A stretch of DNA of 64,000 nucleotides from Alteribacillus iranensis. GTDB lineage: Bacteria; Bacillota; Bacilli; Bacillales; Marinococcaceae. The translations under genes were made by a program, and so were the position numbers. The notes under the pieces were generated by a model that saw nothing but the letters and a program-made list of their open reading frames with translations, was not told the DNA's origin and searched no databases. The stretch covers positions 772,441 through 836,440 of the forward strand of contig NZ_FONT01000001.1 in NCBI RefSeq assembly GCF_900113025.1. Reading direction: 5' to 3'. Below are positions 57,472 to 64,000 of this stretch, in pieces; position 1 is the first letter of the stretch, and every line of letters begins with the position of its first letter.

Positions 57472-58641
57472 CTATCCAATATTTTCAAAAAACAACCGAA
57501 TCACATCTGCTCCTCCAATCACCGTGCCTAGAGTGCTCCCTAAGTTGGCCAAAACGACAATTAAGAGAATCCTTGTCACACGGTTTCTCCAAAATCCTTT
57601 GACGCTGTACACATCATCTGATAGTGCTTCAAAATCTCTAACATTCGGTTTTCGAATCAGCGCTTGAACCGCACCTGCTAACCAGCCTGCAGCTATAAGA
57701 GGATTTAAAGACGTAATAGGGGCAGCAACAAATGCAGTCAGGATAGCTAGTGGATGAGCCATTGCAATAGCTGTCCCTAAAGCTGAAAAAGATCCATTCC
57801 ACAATCCCCAGCTAATCATCTGCTGGATTCCAGCTGTCGGATTCGCGATAAAGGTATAGATGATAATAGACGCGATAAGAACGGGAATCGCCCAGCCTAT
57901 TACTTTCGGAAGGACCGATTTAGGTGGAACCTTAGTTAATTCTTCTATGTTCTGTTCGCGTTTGATTTCTTTTTTTATACCAGGAACATGTGCAGCCCCT
58001 AACACAGCGACTATTTTCTCACCCGGTGCTTCCTTGATTTTATGGGAGAGATATTGATCTCGTTCATCTACTAATGGCTTCTTCAGCCGGGGGAACGTTT
58101 CTGTTAATTCATGGAGGACTGCGTTTAACGTATCTTGTGATTTCATCTCTTCTAATTCTTTTTCGGTGATCGTGTCTTTACTGAAGATGCTGAGTATAAT
58201 ACCCATTAATAGCTTTGCTCTTCCCCAAAACCCTACTTCTCTCCAAATTCGTGCAAACGTAATCTGAATATTTCGATCTGCTAGTACTAATTCGGCACCT
58301 ATGTGTTCCGCAGACTCGATTCCTTGTTTCATTTCTTGTCCTGCTTCGATACCAAACTGTTTTGCCATACGTTTCTGAAACGAAGAAATAGCCAAATTCA
58401 TTAAAAGTAAGGAGGATTTCCTTTCTTTAATGACTTGAAATATATTCATATCTTTCCATTTATTGCCTTCCATCATAGCTTGGAAACGCTGTTCATCTAA
58501 CTCAATACAAACTGCATCAGGTTGTTCGCTTTCTATGACCTGTTTGACTTCATCCACGCTCTGTCTCGAAACGTGTGCCGTACCAATTAATATAAATTCT
58601 TTTCCGTCTATTGTTAATCTCGTTATATTTTCTTCTTCCAT
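57472..58641 (-). CDS. TraB/PrgY-family membrane protein
   Basis: The 389-aa protein has an N-terminal TraB domain (about 1-230). It carries GTAHVSRQSVDEVKQVIE, CIELDEQRFQAMM and VAVLGAAHVPGI with conserved GXXH and Glu/Arg residues of a putative metalloprotease-like fold. Several C-terminal transmembrane helices follow. In enterococci TraB/PrgY limits pheromone activity; in Bacilli the role is unknown. The start is ATG 58641 after GGAGGGAAAAAC. Linked to ppx downstream. Confidence 0.87.
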   Translation of the reverse strand: MEEENITRLTIDGKEFILIGTAHVSRQSVDEVKQVIESEQPDAVCIELDEQRFQAMMEGNKWKDMNIFQVIKERKSSLLLMNLAISSFQKRMAKQFGIEAGQEMKQGIESAEHIGAELVLADRNIQITFARIWREVGFWGRAKLLMGIILSIFSKDTITEKELEEMKSQDTLNAVLHELTETFPRLKKPLVDERDQYLSHKIKEAPGEKIVAVLGAAHVPGIKKEIKREQNIEELTKVPPKSVLPKVIGWAIPVLIASIIIYTFIANPTAGIQQMISWGLWNGSFSALGTAIAMAHPLAILTAFVAAPITSLNPLIAAGWLAGAVQALIRKPNVRDFEALSDDVYSVKGFWRNRVTRILLIVVLANLGSTLGTVIGGADVIRLFFENIG

Positions 58642-58811
58642 GTTTTTCCCTCCGGCGTCTAACAAAAGATAACTCCCCTATTATACCAAATCCTTTAAAC
58701 AGCAAACAGAAGAATAGTGATAATCGTAAGAAAAGTCCAGGTTCCTATCTATCGGCGACACACCCTTCAGACATGCCAAAAATATGCATTTAATATCCTG
58801 TTACTCCCTCT

Positions 58812-58862
58812 AAAAAAGGGCTGTGAAAGATCATTGTTTATGACCTTTCATACAGCCCTACT
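58812..58862 (-). terminator. Terminator of the MscS-like gene
   Basis: AGGGCTGTATGAAAGGTC pairs with GATCTTTCACAGCCCT on the minus strand with a mismatch, followed by TTTTTTAG. Confidence 0.85.
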
Positions 58863-58868
58863 TCCTAT

Positions 58869-60017
58869 CTAGTCCTTTTTCTCTGTATTTTCTCCATTCA
58901 CATACTGAAGCTGCTTATTCCGTACTTCGTCCATTACTTGTTCCATCACTTCACTGTCGCTTTCTAGATAGAGCGAACGGGAAGGATATGCAATGTCTAC
59001 CTCTTCTTCTTCTAATATCTTAACAATCTCTAAGTTCATTTCTTGTTTGACTTCTGTCCATTCGACCCAAGCCGTTGTTTTCGTAAAGAAATACAAATAC
59101 AATTCATAAGAGGAGTCTTTCAACTCATTAAAGTTAACGATGATCAATTCTTTATCAATGTCTTCATGATCGTTCAGCATTTGCTTAATCCGTTGAACGA
59201 TTGTTTCCAATTGAATGCGGGAAACACTTCGTTCCAATCCTATCGTAAATGTAATGAGACGTTTGTTCATTAGTGACCAGTTCGTAATCGGTTCGTGAGC
59301 AATAGTTTTGTTAGGTATGATGACTAGCGAATCTTCAAAGGCACGAACTTTTGTACTTCGAAAGGAAATATCCTCTACAATCCCTTCAACCGTTGGAGTG
59401 GAAATCCAGTCACCTTTTTTAAATGGTCGTTCGGTAACAATGATGATGCCTCCAATGAAATTGCTCAGCGTATCTTGAGCAGCGAGAGCGAAGGCTAAAC
59501 CACCCAATCCGAGTCCTGCAATGAACCCATTCACATCATACCCCAACTCAAATGCAACGATGGTAAGCGTAAGAGCAATGATCACAAAACGGAGAAGCCG
59601 AGATAAAAACGGTATCAGCATGCTGTCTTTTCCGTCTTCCATTTTCTTCGCAATCTTATAAAACAAACTAGAAGAGGTTCCTGCAAAATTATAGAACCCC
59701 CAACCAAGCACTATAATGATAATAGATCGATACAATGTATTAATAACTTGCATATTTTCCCATGGAATCGGTAAATAGAGCAGAGCTAAGTAAATCCCTA
59801 ATATACCTATGAAAAAATGCAATGGTTTCTCAAAGGATGTAAGTATATTTCTAAAGATTCGAGGAATTCTATTGGTCAATCGAAGGATAAGACGAAAAAG
59901 ATATTTTGTAAATATTTTCCTAAATAAAAACACGAGGATAAATATTAAAACAGCAACACCAATATCAATCCAAGGAAGCCCCAAAAGCCATTCTCCCCAG
60001 TTGTTTAAAAAACCCAA
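58869..60017 (-). CDS. MscS-family mechanosensitive channel (larger type)
   Basis: The 382-aa protein has about five N-terminal helices before the MscS pore region GLGLGGLAFALAAQDTLSNF and a cytoplasmic domain with PFKKGDWIS and LVIIPNKTIAHEPITNWS. A C-terminal extension follows. It is distinct from the smaller YkuT-type channel at 48493-49329. Both should release solutes during osmotic down-shift. The start is TTG 60017 after GGAGGGAGAGAA. Confidence 0.9.
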   Translation of the reverse strand: MGFLNNWGEWLLGLPWIDIGVAVLIFILVFLFRKIFTKYLFRLILRLTNRIPRIFRNILTSFEKPLHFFIGILGIYLALLYLPIPWENMQVINTLYRSIIIIVLGWGFYNFAGTSSSLFYKIAKKMEDGKDSMLIPFLSRLLRFVIIALTLTIVAFELGYDVNGFIAGLGLGGLAFALAAQDTLSNFIGGIIIVTERPFKKGDWISTPTVEGIVEDISFRSTKVRAFEDSLVIIPNKTIAHEPITNWSLMNKRLITFTIGLERSVSRIQLETIVQRIKQMLNDHEDIDKELIIVNFNELKDSSYELYLYFFTKTTAWVEWTEVKQEMNLEIVKILEEEEVDIAYPSRSLYLESDSEVMEQVMDEVRNKQLQYVNGENTEKKD

Positions 60018-60089
60018 TTCTCTCCCTCCTAGTTATGACTGCTATATTACATGGTCTACTCGACCCATCCTTTCCATTACCACTCTAAT

Positions 60090-60128
60090 GAAAAAGGGCA
60101 GGGAGCTGTTTTATCAGCTCCCTGATTA
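60090..60128 (-). terminator. Terminator of the MBL-fold gene
   Basis: CAGGGAGCTGATAAAACAGCTCCCTG is a compact hairpin (split here as CAGGGAGCTG and CAGCTCCCTG), followed by CCCTTTTTC. It overlaps the stop region of the MBL gene. Confidence 0.85.
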
Positions 60129-60986
60129 TACCCTATTTTCATCTTTCGAATCCACATATCGTCCGTGATCAGGTACCGCTATTTCTTCAAAATGGCGGGC
60201 TAACGTGTGAAGCCCTTCTTTTAATTCTGTACCTGTCATAGGACGTCCGTGTCCTGTTAACACAGCGTCAGGGTTTAGCTGCGCTAGATTTTTTACTGAT
60301 TCTTTCGCTTTCTGCCAATCGGGAGTAAAATAACGAGGCGGGCCTGTAATTTCTTTTTCTTGCTTGAAGACCTTGTAGAGCTCATCCTGTTTCACTGTCA
60401 CAAAAGCATCCCCAGCAAGAAGGGTCCGATCAGATTCTCGAAATAACGAGATATGACCTTCCGTGTGCCCCGGTGTGTGAACCCATTTCCACCCTGTCAT
60501 GGCGGGCACTGATCCATCTTCAGGCAGCTCGTGTATATACGGTCCTAAGTCCACCGGTTCATCCGGGAACAGACTAGACATTTTTGCTACCATCCCACCT
60601 TCTACGCCAGGATCAGGATCGGGATATTTTTTCTTACCTGTAAGGTAAGGAATCTCCGAGGAATGGGCATATACAGAGACGTCCCATTCTTCTGCCAGTT
60701 GAACGACAGCTCCGACATGGTCAAAGTGCCCGTGTGTGAGTATGATTGCTTGCGGGCGGCTATTTTTACCATAACGCTCTTTCGCCACTTTTTTGATAGC
60801 ATCAGCGGATTTCGGCATTCCAGCGTCCACTAGTACCCATCCTTTTGGATCAGCCGGTTTGCCAACAAAACAAACGTTCACTATTTGAAGAGTCAATCCA
60901 TGCACATCTGAACGAATGTCATGCACTTCTCCAGTTTCAACGGACGTCATAGGCATCCACTTGTTTTTCATTGGATCGTCTGTCAT
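60126..60986 (-). CDS. MBL-fold metallo-hydrolase
   Basis: The 286-aa protein has the zinc-binding motif THGHFDHVGA, a second His in HTPGHTEGH, and the GDAFVTV and TGHGRPM segments, as in beta-lactamase-fold lactonases and glyoxalase II relatives. Substrate unknown; quorum-lactonase or thioester hydrolase roles are possible. ATG 60986 follows GGGAGGAAACATC; earlier in-frame ATGs lie within or before this ribosome site. Confidence 0.9.
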   Translation of the reverse strand: MTDDPMKNKWMPMTSVETGEVHDIRSDVHGLTLQIVNVCFVGKPADPKGWVLVDAGMPKSADAIKKVAKERYGKNSRPQAIILTHGHFDHVGAVVQLAEEWDVSVYAHSSEIPYLTGKKKYPDPDPGVEGGMVAKMSSLFPDEPVDLGPYIHELPEDGSVPAMTGWKWVHTPGHTEGHISLFRESDRTLLAGDAFVTVKQDELYKVFKQEKEITGPPRYFTPDWQKAKESVKNLAQLNPDAVLTGHGRPMTGTELKEGLHTLARHFEEIAVPDHGRYVDSKDENRV

Positions 60987-61101
60987 GATGTTTCCTCCCA
61001 TGTACGATTCTCTGTCTGATCTATTCCCCACCGTCTATAAAAGTTAAACTAATCAGTCGCCTAGTTATGAAAAGAGAGGCTTGAAAAAAAGGCTATTCAA
61101 A

Positions 61102-61146
61102 TGAAAAAAAGGCTAGCGCATGTTTGTTTTCATGCACTAGCCAGTA
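61102..61146 (-). terminator. Terminator of the M20 amidohydrolase gene
   Basis: CTGGCTAGTGCATG pairs with CATGCGCTAGCC on the minus strand, followed by TTTTTTTC. Confidence 0.88.
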
Positions 61147-61155
61147 TATTACCTT

Positions 61156-62391
61156 TTATTCAGTGGCAAGAGAGAGAGCTGTCTGGAGGACAACGTTTAC
61201 CGCTCTTTCACAGTCATCCCAATGGGTTAACTCATCTTCATCATGACTTTTCCCATTCACGCTAGGAGCAAATATCATTGCGGACGGCAGGAAATCTTGT
61301 AGGAATTGTGCGTCATGTCCGGCACCGCTTACCATCCGTTTATGAGAATATCCAAGAGCTTCAGCCGATTGTTCGAACGTATTCACCACATCTTTATCGA
61401 ACCATATCGTGTCGCGGCTCCATAATTTCGTGGCTTTTACTTCACATTTTTCTTTCCCTTCTGACTGAGTGAGTTCCTGAATAATTTCTTCTACGCGTTT
61501 AATGGTTTCAGGATTTTGGTGTCTTGCTTCAAGGGAAAAGACAATCTTGTTCGGAATGACCGTATGAATGTTAGGCCAAGCATTAATCCGTCCCATGGTA
61601 TAGACAAGATCATCATCAAGCTTGCTTAATTTTTCTCTAGCTTCCTGGATAAGATTATTCGCTGCAAAGAAAGCATCTTTTCTCATTGGCATCGGTGTTG
61701 TTCCAGCATGGTCGGATTCACCTGTTACTTCAATGTCATAACATACCATTCCTACAACGCCTTCAACGATACCGATATCAATTTGTTCTCTTTCCAAGAC
61801 GGGCCCTTGTTCAATATGAAGCTCTAAAAATGCTTTTGCTTCTTTAATACGGTTCGCTTCTTCTCCTTCGTAACCGCTTTCTTTTAGTGCCTGCTCAAAT
61901 GAAATTCCTTCTGCATCTGTAGACTGAAGCATTTTCGCCTTGTCAAAGCGACCAGAAAGAACACCAGATGACATCATGGATGGTTCGAATCGGGCACCTT
62001 CTTCATTTGTGATATTTACAACCATAACAGGCACTTCCGGCTCGATGTTATTTTCTACGATCGTACGAACCACTTCAAGTCCGGCTAATACACCAAGAAC
62101 ACCATCAAAGCGTCCGCCTTTTTTTACAGAGTCGAGATGGGAACCCATCACTACAGGCGGCTTGCTATTATCTTTTCCTGGAAGGGTCGCATAGATATTC
62201 CCCATATCATCAATTTTTACCGTCATACCTAGCTCTTCACAATGAGAACGGAATAGGTTGCGGGCTTGTATATCTTCTTCAGAAAAGCAAAGGCGTGTTA
62301 CCCCATTATTCTCTGTACGCCCATTATCAGCGTATTCCTCCAATGTGTTTTTCAACCGTTCGCCATTAATCAACACTTTTTGTGTATTCAC
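61156..62391 (-). CDS. Zn-dependent M20 amidohydrolase (allantoate amidohydrolase / N-carbamoyl-L-amino acid hydrolase family)
   Basis: The 411-aa protein has the M20D/hydantoinase-carbamoylase metal motifs GSHLDSVKKGGRFDGVLGV, NEEGARF and ELHIEQGPVLE and the lid residue block GTTPMPMRKDA, with a C-terminal SGAGHDAQF. It hydrolyses allantoate or N-carbamoyl amino acids; the two activities cannot be separated by sight. GTG 62391 follows AAAAGGGGTGTGCAAT; the upstream open frame lacks a ribosome site. It is monocistronic, with no purine genes beside it. Confidence 0.9.
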   Translation of the reverse strand: MNTQKVLINGERLKNTLEEYADNGRTENNGVTRLCFSEEDIQARNLFRSHCEELGMTVKIDDMGNIYATLPGKDNSKPPVVMGSHLDSVKKGGRFDGVLGVLAGLEVVRTIVENNIEPEVPVMVVNITNEEGARFEPSMMSSGVLSGRFDKAKMLQSTDAEGISFEQALKESGYEGEEANRIKEAKAFLELHIEQGPVLEREQIDIGIVEGVVGMVCYDIEVTGESDHAGTTPMPMRKDAFFAANNLIQEAREKLSKLDDDLVYTMGRINAWPNIHTVIPNKIVFSLEARHQNPETIKRVEEIIQELTQSEGKEKCEVKATKLWSRDTIWFDKDVVNTFEQSAEALGYSHKRMVSGAGHDAQFLQDFLPSAMIFAPSVNGKSHDEDELTHWDDCERAVNVVLQTALSLATE

Positions 62392-62686
62392 ATTGCACAC
62401 CCCTTTTAAAATACTTTTTGGTTTTGATGAAATCAATATGTAAATCAAAACCTTAATAATTTAATTATTGCATATAATATGAAATCTGACTAGTGATTTT
62501 TAACTATTTTCTAAAAATTCTTAGGGAACTCACCGTTTCTCTACTTAAAATTTTATGACCGATTAAAACGGAACGAGAAGAATTTCTAAGTAGGATCCCT
62601 TCCTTTCCAGCTTATAATTTTCGTACATGTTTTTCCCCTTTTGTATCATAATAAAAAAGAATTTTAATGTTAATGGAGGGAACGAG

Positions 62687-63316
62687 ATGGATCAACAAAA
62701 CATGAACCAAAATCAAATGCAAGGAAAACAGGTATCTGAAAATATGCCTGGTATGATGAACCACGGGGGACATGAACTTTTTGACGCCCACGAGGTGATC
62801 GGCGGAGTAATCGGTATGCTCGATCAATACAAAATGTATGAACAGCATGTGCAAGACACTGAATTGAAAAGTATGATGCAAAGACACTCTAACTTTGTTA
62901 CAAATCTATACAATACGATGCTCGATACGTTCCAAACAGGCAAAGATCCCTCTCAGCCTACCCAGACATATAACATGTCCCAAAGTAATGATGTCATCTA
63001 TGGTATGAAGCCCGGTGGTCAACCGAAAAAACCAATCCAATCAATGAATGAAATTTCGGATGAATGCATTTCCAGTTTTATGATGAGCCAAGCGAAAGGT
63101 CTTGCATCTCACATGACAATGGCCGCATTGGAATCCACGAACCCCGTGATGCGTCGTGTTTTTGCTGATAGTATTCCTAATATGATTGAAATGGCTTATG
63201 AAATTTTCCTTTATCAAAATAAGCATGGATACTATCAGGTTCCCCAGCTTGCTCAAAATGACATGACCCAACTTATGCAAAGCTTTGCGAAAGCCCCTCA
63301 GAACCCGATCAACTAA
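62687..63316 (+). CDS. Spore coat protein, CotF-like
   Basis: The 209-aa protein has a Gln/Met/Asn-rich N-terminus followed by a ferritin-like CotF domain. It includes HEVIGGVIGMLDQYKMYEQH, MQRHSNFVTNLYNTMLDTF and ISDECISSFMMSQAKGLASH. It is probably deposited in the spore coat. ATG 62687 follows AATGGAGGGAACGAG. Expression by a sporulation sigma factor is expected but was not verified. Confidence 0.9.
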   Translation: MDQQNMNQNQMQGKQVSENMPGMMNHGGHELFDAHEVIGGVIGMLDQYKMYEQHVQDTELKSMMQRHSNFVTNLYNTMLDTFQTGKDPSQPTQTYNMSQSNDVIYGMKPGGQPKKPIQSMNEISDECISSFMMSQAKGLASHMTMAALESTNPVMRRVFADSIPNMIEMAYEIFLYQNKHGYYQVPQLAQNDMTQLMQSFAKAPQNPIN

Positions 63317-63345
63317 GCTTTTCAAGAATACGGGAGTCGATGTGA

Positions 63346-63507
63346 ATGAACGATAGGAAAAACAATGGCGTGAATCGTCAAAAAGTAGCGCCAACGATGA
63401 ACGAAGAAGAGTCAGACGGTCGAGACGCTACAAAAGAGGAAATAGAAAAAGGGGATAGTACCACTGTCACTAGGCTCACCCTCGATGAATATGACACGTC
63501 TGATTGA
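63346..63507 (+). CDS. Small acidic protein of unknown function after the coat gene
   Basis: A 53-aa frame begins MNDRKNNGVNRQK and ends LDEYDTSD; it is hydrophilic and mostly acidic, with no membrane segment. GGGAG lies 9 nt before ATG 63346. It starts 30 bp after the CotF-like gene on the same strand, so it may be co-expressed in sporulation. An insertion sequence begins about 8 bp beyond its stop, so the original 3' flank is lost or displaced. Confidence 0.6.
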   Translation: MNDRKNNGVNRQKVAPTMNEEESDGRDATKEEIEKGDSTTVTRLTLDEYDTSD

Positions 63508-63515
63508 CTTTCCAA

Positions 63516-64000
63516 GGGGCTGTATCAAAAGCCCTTAATGTTAAAATACCATGGACGCCATCCATCTAGATGGTGACCATGGATTTTTTAAAATCCAACT
63601 TATGCAGCTGGCTTCATTTTGCGGCGTCTTGCCACCGCCATCTTACGTATATTGTGAGCGAGAGCCACCCAACCAAACTCCACCTGAACTTTTTCCAACC
63701 CTCTCAGGTGGAATCGCTGGAAGCCAAGATTTTGTTTGACATGACCAAATACACTCTCCACGTCCGTTTTTCGGCGCGCGTAGAGTGTTCGTCCGAACTC
63801 ACTTTTCAGTTTGATCGCTTCTTTCGCTTTGAGTTCCTCGTAGACCGGATTATAATAGACCTTCCGGTTTCCTTTGGCGGTGGTGCAGTCCGCTTTGAAT
63901 GGGCATTCTTCGCAGGATTCACATTCATAGATTTTAAAGTCCCGCCTGTATCCGTATTTATCTGTACGGCGGCGGTAGTGACGGAAGGTGACCTTTCGCT
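63516..64000 (-). mobile_element. IS1182-family insertion sequence, one end (continues beyond window)
   Basis: The IS end begins with GGGGCTGTATCAAAAGCC at 63516-63533, like IS1182-type terminal inverted repeats. Next comes an imperfect hairpin at 63549-63582 (CCATGG arms and CCATC/GATGG) followed by a T-run on the plus strand, then the transposase C-terminus. Target-site duplication cannot be seen, because the far end is outside the window. Confidence 0.75.
63600..64000 (-). CDS. IS1182-family transposase (C-terminal fragment, N-terminus beyond window)
   Basis: The open minus-strand frame encodes at least 133 residues with a zinc-finger-like ECESCEECPFKADC segment. The DDE C-terminal block RRKTDVESVFGHVKQNLGF contains the catalytic Glu. 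It ends LAHNIRKMAVARRRKM with a basic tail. This is characteristic of the DDE_Tnp_1/IS1182 family. The frame is intact to the window edge. Confidence 0.88.
   Translation of the reverse strand, partial: RKVTFRHYRRRTDKYGYRRDFKIYECESCEECPFKADCTTAKGNRKVYYNPVYEELKAKEAIKLKSEFGRTLYARRKTDVESVFGHVKQNLGFQRFHLRGLEKVQVEFGWVALAHNIRKMAVARRRKMKPAA

Overview
The window looks like chromosome of a low-GC Gram-positive, endospore-forming Bacillaceae. Gene content and order follow the Bacillus subtilis ykq-ykr-pdh-ykt-yla-cta-ylb segment over about 41 kb (roughly 5.7 to 46.7 kb). Spore-related genes (ylbD, a yjcZ-type gene, a CotF-like coat gene), many acidic or charged proteins and a BCCT osmolyte carrier suggest a salt-tolerant, possibly halo- or alkaliphilic member. 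This lifestyle is inference. No tRNA, rRNA, CRISPR or prophage was seen.

Layout. 1-2.2 kb: E1 alpha and E1 beta of a second 2-oxoacid dehydrogenase (E1 beta runs off the left edge), with a promoter and a cre-like box. 2.2-5.3 kb: a ThrD/YclM-type aspartokinase, a small secreted or anchored protein and a nitroreductase. 5.5-9 kb: the c-di-AMP sensor gene darB, then ylbF, an unknown exported protein, ylbE and ylbD, with a thioesterase and a YugN-like gene. 9.2-17.6 kb: a YtvI-type permease and the cytochrome caa3 oxidase set ctaM(DUF420)-ctaFEDC-ctaB, with heme A synthase ctaA divergent. 17.7-24.7 kb: pycA, ylaN, a ylaL-position gene, phoH (ylaK) and a flavin-binding-fold protein. ftsW, found between ylaN and pycA in B. 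subtilis, is absent. 25-32.4 kb: ylaI, ylaH, typA, ylaF, a SuhB-family phosphatase, a ykzI-position gene, yktB, yktA, an SR1-like dual-function RNA encoding an SR1P peptide, and a polysaccharide deacetylase lipoprotein. 32.6-40 kb: a BCCT transporter and pdhABCD. 40-46.7 kb: ykyA, a yjcZ-type gene, peptide deformylase, ykrA, an unannotated Arg-rich miniprotein, rpoY-rnjA, a YtxH protein and ktrC. 47-50.8 kb: ykuV, ykuU, ykuT, ydjO and ddh. 51-63.3 kb: an RraA-like gene, aceA with palindromic operators, a hydrolase, an MFS/LysR divergent pair, ppx, traB, an MscS channel, an MBL-fold hydrolase, an M20 amidohydrolase and a coat protein. 63.5-64 kb: one end of an IS1182-type insertion sequence.

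Function. The segment is mostly central carbon and respiratory metabolism. PDH, pyruvate carboxylase and isocitrate lyase feed and refill the TCA cycle. CtaA and CtaB make heme A for the caa3 oxidase, and CtaM probably helps its assembly. DarB (c-di-AMP), KtrC (K+ uptake), two MscS-type channels and the BCCT carrier form an ion and osmotic-stress layer. SR1/SR1P, cre boxes and the aceA palindromes point to carbon-source control.

The most interesting items are three 18-bp palindromes upstream of aceA, an SR1 locus with a full CcpN-type box in front of its -35, a 25-codon Arg-rich miniprotein upstream of rpoY-rnjA, a cre box just upstream of the darB promoter, a 32-nt perfect palindrome, and a family of ~115-bp intergenic repeats. 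No clearly new multi-gene system was recognised.
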